Notes: generated from the sequence alone by a model not told the origin. Numbered from the stretch's first letter, positions 36,797 to 47,507 are shown. The stretch is 64,000 bases of DNA from Desmonostoc muscorum LEGE 12446 (GCF_015207005.2 NZ_JADEXS020000001.1:2294001-2358000), one strand, 5' to 3'. Made by a program: numbers and translations.

Positions 36797-39554
36797 CCAT
36801 GTACCTGATTCAAATGAGAATCGCTATAGTTGAGTAATACAAACTCAAGTGCAGAATGTGGTCAACTATGCTTGCAACAGAAAATTCGATGCTGTAAGAG
36901 TTGGCGCACCAGTCAGAGTTGCAAATAAACCACCACTGCCGAAACCAGCCGCGCTACCATTTTGGTTGTAGAACAACTGCCCACTCACATAATCGTAGAC
37001 AATTGTCGCCGTGCTAGTCCCCCCTAAATTGGTGATTTGAAAATCATTGGTATTACTAAAACCTGTTCCCACAGCAGAAGTAATTGCACTAAAAGTAGTC
37101 TTATCCAGTGCAATTTTGTCACCTTCAGAACTGTTGAAATCAGTAATGGTATCAATACCAAAAACAGTGGTACTAAACTCAGCATCGCTGTTGTAAGCAA
37201 AAAAGTCAGCGCCTACACCACCGATGAGAACATCATTACCTTTGCCACCCACAACAGTATCATTGCCTTGTCCACCGATGAGAATATCATCACCTTCACC
37301 GCCCCGTAAGAGGTCATCGGCATTATTACCATTAATGATGTCGTTACCCCCTTGACCATTAATTACATCATTGGAGTTGTAAAAACCCGCGACATTATTG
37401 TTAAGGTCATTCAAGAAAGTGACGGTATTCTTGTTAAACAGATTAGTTTGAGTCGAGTTGGCATCGAAGACATCAAAACTATCAGTAACGCTGGTTTGTC
37501 CATCAAACAGGATATTACCAATAGCTGGTCGTGAACCACGTGCTGGCACATTATCCAAGTTTTCTAATTGGAAGTTTTGCAGAGTAACTTTCGTAGAAGC
37601 CGCATCTAAAAAGGTGAGTTCTAAGTTACTACCATTTTGAGTTAATTGCAGATTTCGAGCAGTTAAACCACTACCAATAAATTGCAGCGTATCCAGTTGG
37701 TTAATCACCGTTGCTGATGGATTGGAGCCAGTGCGTATTCCAGCAAAATCGGTGATGGTATCATTGCCATCACCAAGGCGGAAAATAAAAGTATCCTTCC
37801 CAGTGCCGCCAACAAGAGTATCGTTGCCGCCATTGCCGGAGATGGTATCATTGCCTCCACTGCCAGAGATGCTATCGTTGCCGTCACCGCCAGAGATGTT
37901 GTCGTTGCCATTACTGCCAGTGATGTTAGCACCAACTGCGATCGCCACACTAGCAGTACTACTGAGGTTCCCATCGCTGATGGTGTAGTTGAAGTTGGCA
38001 TTGCCACTCAAGCCATTAAATGGGGTAAAGACAATGAAATCATCCGCCGAGTTGCCCACAGTGCCGTTATTATTGAACACAGCAGTACCGTTGGTTGCAC
38101 CAGTTACAGCAGTAATGTTGAGGTTATTGCTATCTATATCGGTATCATTAGCTAGCAGAGTACTAGTGAGGATGGTTACAGGAGTATTAAAAGCAGTAGT
38201 CAGGCGATCGTTGACGGCGATGGGTGCATCGTTGACAGGCTTGACGTTGAGGTAAAATGTACCGATGGTGCTACCGCCATTAACATCGCTAACAGTGAAG
38301 TTGAAGCTGTCAGTGCTGTTGAAGTTGGCATTGGGGGTGTAGATGAAGAAGTCATCGCTGGGGTTGTCTGGAGTACTGTTGTCGTTGAGGGTCAGTGTGC
38401 CGTTAGTGGGGTTAGTAAAGTCACTGATGGTTAAGGTATCTCCATCTATGTCTGTATATCTACGTAGAATATTGCTAGCAAGAATGTTAACGGCGGTATC
38501 TTGGTTGGTGGTAGCCACAGTCTGAAAGCCAAAGACCACGTAGCTCTCCCCTGCCCCAGACTGAGCGTTGGGGGAAGCACTTGTTGCCCCAATAATCAGG
38601 TCATCAAAGCCGTCGCTATTGATGTCCCCCGCACTGCTGACCGAGTAGCCTGAGCGGTCATCCGCATCAATGCCGTTAATCACAAAGCCGTTGCTGCCGT
38701 TAAGGGACGAGAGGTTGAGTTGGGCACTAAAGCCACTACTGCTGCCAAACACCACGTAGCTCTCCCCTGCACTATCCTGACCGTTGGGGTCGGCATATCT
38801 TGCCCCGATAATCAGGTCATCGAAGCCGTCGCCGTTAATGTCCCCCGCATTGCTGACCGAATTGCCTGATGAGTCATCCGCATCAATGCCGTTAATCACA
38901 AAGCCGTTGCTACCATTGAGCGATGAGAGGTTGAGTTGGGCATCAAAGCCACTACTGCTGCCAAACACCACATAGCTTGACCCTGCCCTATCCTGACCGT
39001 TGGGGTCGGCACTTGGTGCCCCGATAATCAGGTCATCGAAGCCGTCGCCGTTGATATCCCCCGCACTGCTGACAGAACGTCCTGAGAAGCCACCTCCACC
39101 AAAACCATAAATGCTGTTAATGCCGTTAATCACAAAGCCGTTGCTGCCATTGAGCGACGAGAGGTTGAGTTGGGCATCAAAGCCACTATTGCTACCAAAG
39201 ACCACGTAGCTCTTCCCTACACCGTCTTCTCCGTTGACGAAGGCACCATCTGCCCCGATAATCAAGTCATCAAAGCCGTCGCCGTTGATGTCCCCCGCAC
39301 TGCTGACAGAACGTCCGAAAAAACTATAACTACTACTGCCGTTAATCACAAAGCCGTTGCTGCCATTCAGGGATGAGAGGTTGAGGCTGGCATCAAAGCC
39401 ACTATTGCTGCCAAACACCACGTAGCTTGACCCTACATAACTACCGCCAGTACTATATGCCCCGATAATCAGGTCATCGAAGCCGTCGCCGTTGATGTCC
39501 CCCGCATTGCTAACCGAGTAGCCTGATCTGCCTGGTCTGTTGTCACCACTTATA

Positions 39555-40490
39555 GAACCCATTTGACATCTTGTGAGGTTTTGAATTAAGGTACTCCTCA
39601 GCATCTAAAATCCAATACTAATGGCGTATTCCAGCAACCTCACTGATGCAGAATGGGAAATTTTTGAACCCTTATTGCAAGAGATATTACCGACTAAGAA
39701 GCAGACTCGACCGACCAACTGGCCAAAGCGAGATATCTTCAATGGAATTCTCTATCAACTAAAAAATGGATGCAATTGGCAAGACTTACCTAAAGACCTC
39801 CCCCCTTATTCCACTGTATATTGGCACTACAAACAGTGGCGAGCAGCCGGGGTATTTGAGGAACTGATGAGTGTCTTACATGGACAAGTGCGTGAACAGG
39901 TAAAAAAAAAACCGCACTGGACGACATTGATCATCATTGACTCCCAAGCAGTGAAAAATACCTGCAACGCCAGTGTGGAGTCGAAAGGTTTTTGCTTCTA
40001 CAAAGCCACCAACGGTATTAAAAGGCATTTGGCTATTGACACCCTTGGGTTTCCCTTTTTTACGCTCTGTACTCGCGCCAATGTCTCGGATGATGCCGGA
40101 TTAATTGAGATGTTTACTCTCAACATCGACTACTTCAAGTCAAAACCTATCGATATTCCCAAGATTACTATCCTGCTAGATCATGGGTATCACCCAGAAT
40201 ATTTGACTCAGGAGTTAGAGCGAATTTACCCAGAGATCATGACCAAAATTCAGTTTCAACTTTCTACGAAACCCTCAAAACAAGAGAAAGCGGCACAAGG
40301 AAAATCTGGATTTGTTCCGGCAATAGCTAGATGGGTGATCGAACGCTCCAATGCTTGGATGGAGCGCTGTAAAATTCTGGTTAAGAACTTTGAACGAACC
40401 CTGGTTAGTGCCACTGCCAAACTCAATATCTGCTTCATCAGGCTAATGATTAAGAGGCTTGCAGCACCTTCTTAGATGTCAAATGGGTTC
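39555..40490 (+). mobile_element. IS5-family insertion sequence, copy 2 (936 bp)
   Basis: Same 16-bp terminal inverted repeats as copy 1, flanked by TATA at 39551-39554 and 40491-40494. It is inserted antisense into the adhesin gene. Its own flanking duplication shows an independent insertion rather than one end of a composite transposon. Confidence 0.95.
39621..40475 (+). CDS. IS5-family DDE transposase (copy 2)
   Basis: 284 residues, identical in translation to copy 1, with the same A10 run (39902-39911). DDE residues lie in IIIDSQAVKNT, ITILLDHGYHPEY and WVIERSNAWMERCK. Identity of both copies indicates recent activity. Confidence 0.93.
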   Translation: MAYSSNLTDAEWEIFEPLLQEILPTKKQTRPTNWPKRDIFNGILYQLKNGCNWQDLPKDLPPYSTVYWHYKQWRAAGVFEELMSVLHGQVREQVKKKPHWTTLIIIDSQAVKNTCNASVESKGFCFYKATNGIKRHLAIDTLGFPFFTLCTRANVSDDAGLIEMFTLNIDYFKSKPIDIPKITILLDHGYHPEYLTQELERIYPEIMTKIQFQLSTKPSKQEKAAQGKSGFVPAIARWVIERSNAWMERCKILVKNFERTLVSATAKLNICFIRLMIKRLAAPS

Positions 40491-42212
40491 TATATCAATA
40501 ACGCCATTAATTACAAAGCCGTTGCTGCCGTTAAGGGAAGAAAGGTTGAATTGGGCATCAAAGCCACTATTGCTGCCAAACACCACATAGCTTGACCCTT
40601 CCTCAGACTGACCGACACCAGTTGCCCCGATAATCAGGTCATCGAAGCCGTCGCCGTTAATGTCCCCGGCACTGCTGACAGAAACGCCTGAGCCGTCACC
40701 CTCATCAATGCCGTTAATCACAAAGCCGTTGCTGCCATTGAGGGACAAGAGGTTGAGTTGGGCATCAAAGCCACTATTGCTGCCAAACACCACGTAGCTT
40801 GACCCTGCATTAAACTGACCGTTGGGGTCGGCACGTCTTGCCCCGATAATCAGGTCATCGAAGCCGTCGCCGTTGATGTCCCCCGCACTGCTGACAGAAC
40901 CGCCTGAGGAGTCACCCGCATCAACGCCGTTAATCACAAAGCCGTTGCTGCCGTTAAGGGAAGAAAGGTTAAAAACTGAAATAACCTGAGGTGCATCATT
41001 GACTCCGTTAATGGTCAAGTTGACGCTAGCTGTATCAGTCAAGCTGCCATTGTTGGTGGTGTATGTAAAGCTGTCAGTGGCGCTTTCACCAACATCCAAA
41101 CTTTCAAATGAAGCATTGGGGTCATAGGTCAAACTGCCATCAGCATTCAGGGTAACTAAAGCACCAGAACTCAGGGTAATGGCAGTGCCAACAGCAATTG
41201 TATTACCATCGACAGCCGACACCGTTAGAGAGTTGCGATCATTAGCTAAAACCTCTATGTTAACAGCAGTATCTTCGTCGGTGGTAGCGCTGTCATTAAC
41301 CGCAACAGGAGGTTTATTAGCAGGTGTGGAAGATGCAAAACCAAAGACCACGTAGCTTGACCCGGCAGCAAGCTGACCGTTGGGGTCGGCACTCTCTGCC
41401 CCGATAATCAGGTCATCAAAGCCATCGCCGTTAATGTCCCCCGCACTGCTGACAGATCTGCCTAATCTGTCACCCGCATTAATGCCGTTAATCACAAAGC
41501 CATTGCTGCCATTGAGGTCAGAGAGGTTGAGTTGGGCATCAAAGCCACTATTGCTGCCAAACACCACGTAGCTTGACCCGGCATAATTCTCACCGTTGGG
41601 GTCGGCACTCTCTGCCCCGATAATCAGGTCATCGAAGCCGTCGCCGTTGATATCCCCGGCACTGCTGACAGAAACGCCTAATCTGTCATCCGCATCAATG
41701 CCGTTAATCACAAAGCCGTTGCTGCCATTGAGGTCAGAGAGGTTGAGTTGGGCATCAAAGCCACTATTGCTGCCAAAGACCACGTAGCTTGACCCGGCTG
41801 TAAGCAGACCGTTGGGGGAGGCAACTGGTGCGCCAAGAGCAGTTGATGCCCCAATAATCAGGTCATCGAAGCCGTCGCCGTTGATATCCCCCGCACTGCT
41901 GACAGATCTGCCTGAGAAGTCACCCGCATTAATGCCGTTAATCACAAAGCCATTGCTGCCATTGAGGTCAGAGAGGTTGAGTTGGGCATCAAAGCCACTA
42001 TTGCTGCCAAAGACCACGTAGCTCTCCCCGGCATAATTCTCACCGTTGGGGTCGGCAGTTGCTGCCCCAATAATCAGGTCATCGAAGCCGTCGCCGTTGA
42101 TATCCCCTGCACTGCTGACAGAACCCCCTGAGAAGTCAAATCTATCAATGCCGTTAATCACAAAGCCGTTGCTGCCGTTAAGGTCAGATAAATTTAAAAC
42201 TGCATTAGCCAT

Positions 42213-42511
42213 TGTTGTTGATTATCCTTATGATTTTGCTTGTCTTGTTTATCTGCCTGAAAAGGTGAAATTTCACCTTTTTACTCATCCCATCGTCACC
42301 GGAAGAGGCAGGGGGAAAAGGAGCAGGGAGCGGGGGGAGCAAGCCCTTTCCCCCTGCGTGGAATGAAGGGGGGAACATGGGTACAAGCCCCGTCCTAAAA
42401 GGACGCTTATACGGGGCGGAGTCCAGAGAGCTTCTCCGTCCCGGTCTTCCCCTCCGCTCCCTGCCCCCTGCCCCTTTTCCTCTTGCTGACCATCCGCCGA
42501 ATCTCATCACT
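42213..42511. repeat. Low-complexity spacer
   Basis: Purine-rich and pyrimidine-rich blocks (ggcagggggaaaaggagcagggagcgggggg and its partner ctccgctccctgccccctgcccc) can pair over a long distance, and a tacaagccccgtcctaaaaggacgcttat stretch lies between. No gene. Confidence 0.5.
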
Positions 42512-43007
42512 TTAAAAGCCGATCGCCATTGGACGACGCACCCCCCCTAGTGCCACTACGTCGTATAATTCCATTACCACCCCCTCCATTCGCAGAGAAT
42601 GCACAATATCCCCACTCCTCAAATCAATCACCAGTAGCCCACAGCGAGGTTCGGCGTTTTTTTGTTGCAATTTCTCATCTAGGGGTAACCCGCTAAAGGT
42701 CTTGTTGTGCCTGGGTTGGGAAACTCCCACGATCGCAAAGTCGCCATGAAATGCACAACCGCACATGTATCCGGCACAAAAAGCCACGGGTTCAAAGCTG
42801 CCTCGTTTCAAAGGTACGCTCGAATACAGATAGGTTACCGCTCGGCTGCAAGCCGATGAAAAATAATTTACCTGCTTGATAGGTGGTGAAAGCTAGACTG
42901 AAATTCTGCTCCAACAGCCAGGGCGTGAACTGCCGTGAGGCATTCATTCCCAAGCTATTAGTTGCAGCCACAGGATTTTGATTCATTTTTTCTACAGGAA
43001 GGAGCAT
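42512..43007 (-). pseudogene. TIGR03032-family protein remnant with internal deletion
   Basis: The start (MNQNPVAATNSLGMNASRQFTPWLLEQNFSLAFTTYQAG region) lies in the frame 43007-42792. The end (FEPVAFCAGYMCGCAFHGDFAIVGVSQPR through GVVMELYDVVALGGVRRPMAIGF) lies in another frame, 42811-42512. In full-length relatives these ends are separated by well over 100 residues, so the middle is deleted and the halves are out of frame. Function of the family is unknown. The ATG at 42986 (MNQNP) has AGGAAGGAG upstream. Confidence 0.8.
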
Positions 43008-43080
43008 AAAACGTGATTTCTTGCCGATGCTGGCTCCTTCTCGTTCCCTCTTGAATTATCTATCTCTTAAGTAAAATCAC

Positions 43081-43094
43081 GTAACCTACTTTAC
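43081..43094 (-). promoter_or_regulatory. NtcA-type palindrome upstream of the TIGR03032 remnant
   Basis: GTAACCTACTTTAC fits GTA-N8-TAC. On the minus strand GATAAT follows after 20 bases, a possible -10 box leading to the remnant gene at 43007. On the plus strand no suitable box follows, so a role in ntcB transcription is less likely. The 43008-43620 spacer is otherwise AT-rich without a gene. Confidence 0.35.
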
Positions 43095-43600
43095 CAAATC
43101 TTGAGGATGTGACTTTTTGTCAAATCTAATACATCACAAAATTAGCATCAGCTGAACTTTAACCTTCCCACAGATATATTTTGTTCGCTTATTTAAAGAT
43201 TCGATATCTGCTGAAATTGCCTGTATTTGTTGACGAAAACGCATTTTTATTTTGCCGCTAAAAATCAATATGTGATATGAATTTTGGCGACGATACATAA
43301 GTAAATTTTATCAACATCAACTAAAAATCAGGTTTACAGATTCTTAATATAATGCTATTGATCCTGATAAATCCGCTCTATGTGATGAATTAAAAATCTT
43401 ATCTAAAAATTTATATATTTCACCAGAAAATAGTCAATTATTTTTTGACGATATTTGCCGAAAAATTCCCTGCAAAGCGGATAATTGACGATAAAACCAG
43501 AAAATTCTGATTTAGGCAAATGTAAATTAGAGAAAAAGACCTGTAACAAACTCTACTAAATTGTAATGAAAAATCCGTTAACTTAATGAAACCGATAAAT

Positions 43601-43614
43601 GTAATGCAGGCTAC
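43601..43614 (+). promoter_or_regulatory. NtcA-type palindrome directly before ntcB
   Basis: GTAATGCAGGCTAC matches GTA-N8-TAC and ends 6 bp before the ntcB ATG, overlapping the ribosome-binding region. No TAN3T box lies at the usual distance, so it would not be a normal activating site. It could act as an operator or be chance. Confidence 0.35.
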
Positions 43615-43620
43615 ATAAAA

Positions 43621-44568
43621 ATGCGCCTAGAGCAGTTGCAAGCCTTTCTAGCGATCGCCCAAACCGGCAGCTTTCAACAAGCAGCGCGAACATGTGGTGT
43701 CACGCAATCGACGATTAGTCGCCAAATCCAAGCATTAGAAGCAGATTTGGGGATAGAACTGTTTCACAGAACCAGCCATGCCAAGCTGACTCTGGCAGGT
43801 GAACGTTTGATACCTCGTGTCCGCAAAATTTGCCAAGAATGGCAGACTGCTACAGAAGAATTAGCCGATTTAATCGCCGGAAAGCAGCCAGAACTTTGCA
43901 TTGCCGCCATTCACTCTCTCTGCGGATCTTACTTACCACCAGTGTTACAAAAATTTTGTCGTGATTATCCAGATGTGCAATTGCGGGTGACTTCATTGGG
44001 AAGCGATCGCGCCCTGAAAGTCCTCAAGGATGGATTAGTAGATTTAGCAATTGTCATGAATAATCGGTTTCTAACCACTGGTAGAGAAATGGTAGTAGAA
44101 ACACTTTATGATGAACCTATAGAAGTTTTAACCGCAGCCAATCATCCCCTAGCCCAATATGAATTTGTCCCTTGGTCAGAGTTAATTCGTTATCCCCAAG
44201 TGGTTTTTAAAGATGGTTATGGGATGCAGCGTTTAGTACAAGATAGATTTGAGCGAATGGAGGCTAAACTCCAGGCAGCTTTAGAGGTAAATACCCTAGA
44301 TGCCTTCCGGGGAGTAGTGCGCCAAGGCGAACTCATAGCTTTACTACCTCAATCAGCATTAGTAGAAGCACGCCAAGACCCTACCCTAGCTATTCGTTCC
44401 CTAGCCGGCAATAGTACTGGTGGTGTACCAGATAGTTCTAGTTTGACTCGCCGGGTAGTAATGGTCACAACTCAAGACCGGCTGCAAATTCCTCCCATCA
44501 AGCACTTTTGGCAACTTGTGCGGGAAAATATCCCACTGCAAATTGACCAGCAGCGATCGGCTTCTTAA
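43621..44568 (+). CDS. ntcB: LysR-type nitrate/nitrite-responsive regulator
   Basis: 315 residues. N-terminal LysR helix-turn-helix (MRLEQLQAFLAIAQTGSF, CGVTQSTISRQIQALE) and a C-terminal effector domain (LCIAAIHSLCGSYLPPVLQ, LVDLAIVMNNRFLTTGREM). NtcB activates the nir operon in response to nitrite or nitrate, together with NtcA. Naming as NtcB rests on the sequence pattern and on the cnaT gene directly downstream, the same pairing known from Anabaena. The ATG is fixed by the canonical LysR N-terminus. The spacer to cnaT (44569-44728) is ATTGGGC heptamer repeat. Confidence 0.9.
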   Translation: MRLEQLQAFLAIAQTGSFQQAARTCGVTQSTISRQIQALEADLGIELFHRTSHAKLTLAGERLIPRVRKICQEWQTATEELADLIAGKQPELCIAAIHSLCGSYLPPVLQKFCRDYPDVQLRVTSLGSDRALKVLKDGLVDLAIVMNNRFLTTGREMVVETLYDEPIEVLTAANHPLAQYEFVPWSELIRYPQVVFKDGYGMQRLVQDRFERMEAKLQAALEVNTLDAFRGVVRQGELIALLPQSALVEARQDPTLAIRSLAGNSTGGVPDSSSLTRRVVMVTTQDRLQIPPIKHFWQLVRENIPLQIDQQRSAS

Positions 44569-44720
44569 ATGTCATTGGGCATTGGGCATTGGGCATGGGG
44601 CATTGGGGATTGGGTATTGGACATGGGGCATTGGGCATTGGGCATGGGGCATTGGACATGGGGCATTGGTTATTGTTAACTAACAAAGGACTAATGACTA
44701 ATGACTAATGACAAAGGACA
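44569..44720. repeat. Heptanucleotide repeats between ntcB and cnaT
   Basis: Runs of ATTGGGC/ATGGGGC (44575-44665) followed by CTAATGA/CAAATGA words (44690-44728). The last CAAATGA supplies the cnaT start codon. Confidence 0.85.
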
Positions 44721-44728
44721 AATGACAA

Positions 44729-45775
44729 ATGACCAATTTTAGGGAATTCGTGCAAAAAGTAGGCGGTGGTAAGCACACAGGGGAAAATTTAACTCGTGCC
44801 CAAGCAGCCACCGCTACTAAAATGATGTTGCTGGGTGAAGCTACACCAGCCCAAATTGGAGCGTTTTTGATTGCTCATCGAATCAAGCGTCCCACGGGGG
44901 AAGAGTTAGCGGGAATGTTGGATGCCTATGATGAACTCGGCCCAAAACTGCAACCAATCTTCTCTTTCTCTGAACGACCACCGATCGTTTTGGGCATCCC
45001 TTACGATGGCAGAACGCGCACTGCACCAATTAGTCCGGTGACAGCTTTACTACTCGCCGCAGCTGGACAACCAGTGATAATGCACGGTGGCGATCGCCTT
45101 CCAACTAAGTACGGATTACCCCTGATAGATATTTGGCAGGGTTTAGGAGTCGATTGGACTACCCTACCCCTAGCAAAAACCCAGCAAGTATTTGCACAAA
45201 CGGGAATTGGCTTTATTTATCTACCTCAGCATTTCCCCTTAACTACAAGTATTTGGGAGTACCGTGACCAACTTGGCAAACGTCCGCCCTTGGCAACAAT
45301 GGAGCTAATTTGGTGTCCTTATGCTGGAAATGCTCACGTAATTGCTGGGTTTGTCCATCCACCCACTGAAGGGATGTTTCAAATAGCTTTAGGGTTGCGG
45401 GGGGTAACAAAATTTACATTAGTGAAGGGATTGGAAGGTAGTTGTGACTTACCGCGCGATCGCACTGCAATCATCGGCTTATCTTCATCGGTAGCATCCC
45501 CAGAGATAGAACGATTGCACCTCGTACCGCGTGATTACCGCTTCACCACCAAGAATGTACCCCTTGGAACTACTGAAGAACTGGTGGCGGATATTGGGGA
45601 AGTTTTGGCAGGTAAACCAGGGGAATTAATGCAAACCGCCTTGTGGAATGGCGGATTTTACCTATGGCAAAGCGGTATTTGTCCAAATATGCCAGAGGGT
45701 TTAGCTAAGGCAGAAGAATTATTAACCAATGGTGTGGTGGCAGCTAAACTCCAAGAACTACAAGCCTTGCAGTAA
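44729..45775 (+). CDS. cnaT: CnaT, anthranilate phosphoribosyltransferase-like nitrate regulator
   Basis: 348 residues. It belongs to the glycosyltransferase family 3 / TrpD fold (GGKHTGENLTRAQAATATKMMLLGEATPAQIGAFLIAHRIK near the start, VTALLLAAAGQPVIMHGGDR in the middle). The substrate loops differ from true TrpD. In Anabaena PCC 7120 cnaT is required for expression of the nir operon and lies beside ntcB, as here. The biochemical activity is unknown. The start codon lies in repeat sequence, so an alternative start is hard to test, but MTNFREFVQKVGGGKHTGENL fits the family. Confidence 0.9.
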   Translation: MTNFREFVQKVGGGKHTGENLTRAQAATATKMMLLGEATPAQIGAFLIAHRIKRPTGEELAGMLDAYDELGPKLQPIFSFSERPPIVLGIPYDGRTRTAPISPVTALLLAAAGQPVIMHGGDRLPTKYGLPLIDIWQGLGVDWTTLPLAKTQQVFAQTGIGFIYLPQHFPLTTSIWEYRDQLGKRPPLATMELIWCPYAGNAHVIAGFVHPPTEGMFQIALGLRGVTKFTLVKGLEGSCDLPRDRTAIIGLSSSVASPEIERLHLVPRDYRFTTKNVPLGTTEELVADIGEVLAGKPGELMQTALWNGGFYLWQSGICPNMPEGLAKAEELLTNGVVAAKLQELQALQ

Positions 45776-45802
45776 ATTCAGTGTCAGCTGCGGCCATACC
45801 CT

Positions 45803-47233
45803 TTAGGGTGTGAGCGACTTCTCCAAAATAGATTTTTGTTCCAACCAATCTTGGCCCACTTGGATACTGATATCCGAGCCGAGATTGCCAGTACTTTCCA
45901 CACGCACTTCTCCAAATCCCAAAGTGTTGCGAATTGATTCGGCACTGTCACCATCACCTTGTTGGGCGACGATGTGAGTTACGTCTAGAGGTTCACCCCA
46001 TGCCTTGGCTATATAAACATTGCGATATCCGGATTTTTCCAAGGCTCGAATTAATGGTTGGAGGTTAGAGCGATCGCCACCTGTACTATCTTGAATTGCC
46101 ACACGTAAAGAACGTGGTTCAGCCATCTGCTGTTCCTGTTCTGATTCCAGACCAAAGTGCTGAACCATGAGTTTGGCAATACCATTTTTGCTGGGTAACC
46201 AATAGCTAGCATCAAACTCATTCTTCTCGCTAAAGCGACCTGGTAGCATGAGCATTTGCATATTGGAGCGATTTGTCCGCACTCCAAAACCCAATAATGC
46301 CACTAACTCCTCAACCGTCAAGTTAGTGTCAATGTGTTCTTTAACGACATCAAGAACTTTAGGCAATTGAGCTACAGTAGCTGGGTTGAGAGTCTGATCC
46401 ATCAAAGCACGCATCACCATTTGCTGGCGTTGAATTCGACCAATATCTCCGAGTTCGTCATGTCGAAAACGTAGCAATTGTAGTACCTGATCGCCGTTGA
46501 GATGCTGCTTACCCGCCTTCAAATTGATGTACAAGTGCTGAGAATCATCTTGATACTTCATATCTTTGGGGACGTAGACTGTTACGCCACCCAAGGCATC
46601 AATTAGCTTGCCAACTCCCAAAACATTAATTCGGACATAGCGATCGATTCCTACCCCACCCAAGAGATTACTGATGGTTTTAGCAGTCAAAGCTGGCCCG
46701 CCATCAACATTGGCAGCATTAATTTTTTTGACTCCATACCCTTCTATTTCTGTGCGGGTATCTCTGGGAATGGAGAGCATAATTATTTTTTTCGTCTCTG
46801 GATCGAATTTGACCAAGAGCATCACATCAGAAAGACCATCAAAGGAGTTGACTTGGGGCAGGTATTTGAGATCTTTAGTTTCTTCGGGAGGGTTTTGGAT
46901 ATCTGGCGGTAGTACGCTCATGCCCATAACCAACAGATTAACCGGGCGAGTTAATTCTGAAAATCGCAGCACACCTCCAGAAATGCGATCGCCATCAAAC
47001 ACCGCTTCATCCTGTGGACTTAGCTGGGCTTGCTGCAAAGGCGTACTAGTCAAAGACACCGCCAACAACGCCCCCGCTGTTGCTGACACCATCGCAATCC
47101 CACTCATACCCACCCAAAACCACAGCCAACGTCCGGATTTCGAGTTGTGGGGAATTTTTTTAATGGACTTTGAGGCTTTTCCCGATTGGTTTTCTTCCGC
47201 CGAACTTCTTTGAATGGTCACAGACTTCCTCAC
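45803..47233 (-). CDS. LytR-CpsA-Psr (LCP) family cell-wall ligase
   Basis: 476 residues from GTG 47233; the GTG at 47221, preceded by AGGAAG, may be the true start. One membrane helix near residue 35-60 (WLWFWVGMSGIAMVSATAGALLAV), then the LCP domain with the pyrophosphate/lipid-binding arginines (SIPRDTRTEIEGYGVKKINAA, LLRFRHDELGDIGRIQRQQ) and a LytR C-terminal domain (SLRVAIQDSTGGDRSN). LCP enzymes attach glycopolymers to peptidoglycan at the outer face of the plasma membrane. It is convergent with cnaT, 27 bp apart. Confidence 0.92.
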   Translation of the reverse strand: MRKSVTIQRSSAEENQSGKASKSIKKIPHNSKSGRWLWFWVGMSGIAMVSATAGALLAVSLTSTPLQQAQLSPQDEAVFDGDRISGGVLRFSELTRPVNLLVMGMSVLPPDIQNPPEETKDLKYLPQVNSFDGLSDVMLLVKFDPETKKIIMLSIPRDTRTEIEGYGVKKINAANVDGGPALTAKTISNLLGGVGIDRYVRINVLGVGKLIDALGGVTVYVPKDMKYQDDSQHLYINLKAGKQHLNGDQVLQLLRFRHDELGDIGRIQRQQMVMRALMDQTLNPATVAQLPKVLDVVKEHIDTNLTVEELVALLGFGVRTNRSNMQMLMLPGRFSEKNEFDASYWLPSKNGIAKLMVQHFGLESEQEQQMAEPRSLRVAIQDSTGGDRSNLQPLIRALEKSGYRNVYIAKAWGEPLDVTHIVAQQGDGDSAESIRNTLGFGEVRVESTGNLGSDISIQVGQDWLEQKSILEKSLTP

Positions 47234-47507
47234 ACTTACTCACTAATCAAATTCGGTAAATTTGCAGACTAAAAATATGCAGACAAATCAACCCATAATA
47301 TCTAACTCTTAATTATTAGTGCTAACTTTTTTAATGTAGTGTCAACCACAACACTTATAGCAGCATTTTTCCTTCTTTTGGGTAAATCTGGAGATGTTTT
47401 ACTGAAGTATGGCAATAATAAACTGGATTTGACTAGATAATATGAAGAAATCAATTGTAATTTTTGACAATCTAAGTAAAAATACTGCTAATTTTCACCC
47501 CAAAAAA
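47234..47507. other. Spacer, no features
   Basis: AT-rich sequence between the LCP gene start and the end of the small membrane-protein gene. A promoter for the LCP gene must lie here, but I cannot point to it. Confidence 0.4.

Larger units (their letters stand above)
36866..42212 (-). pseudogene. Large FG-GAP / cadherin-like / RTX secreted protein, interrupted by IS
   Basis: ATG at 42212 to stop at 36866, cut by an IS at 39555-40490. Removing 936+4 bp leaves exactly 1469 codons in frame (junction VIDISGDN), so the split is due to the IS alone. The ancestral protein has about a dozen FG-GAP/integrin-type repeats (SSAGDINGDGFDDLIIGA, LNGSNGFVINGI), one VCBS-like domain in the first half (NKPPVAVNDSATTDEDTAVN), two more cadherin-like domains (about 38500-37930), then RTX calcium-binding nonapeptides (GGDGNDSISG, GGEGDDILIGG) and a typical type I secretion C-terminus. 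Probably an exported cell-surface or matrix protein. The upstream half now ends with an IS-derived stop; the downstream half has only an IS-derived start. Confidence 0.9.

Noticed and set aside
33733..40490. Composite transposon made of the two IS copies
   Set aside because: Each copy has its own TATA duplication and each disrupted gene is restored by removing one IS, so they are separate insertions.
37037..42366. Many plus-strand ORFs opposite the FG-GAP gene (starting MGSA..PIIRSSKPSPL)
   Set aside because: They are antisense shadows of the repeated FG-GAP codons and have no ribosome sites.
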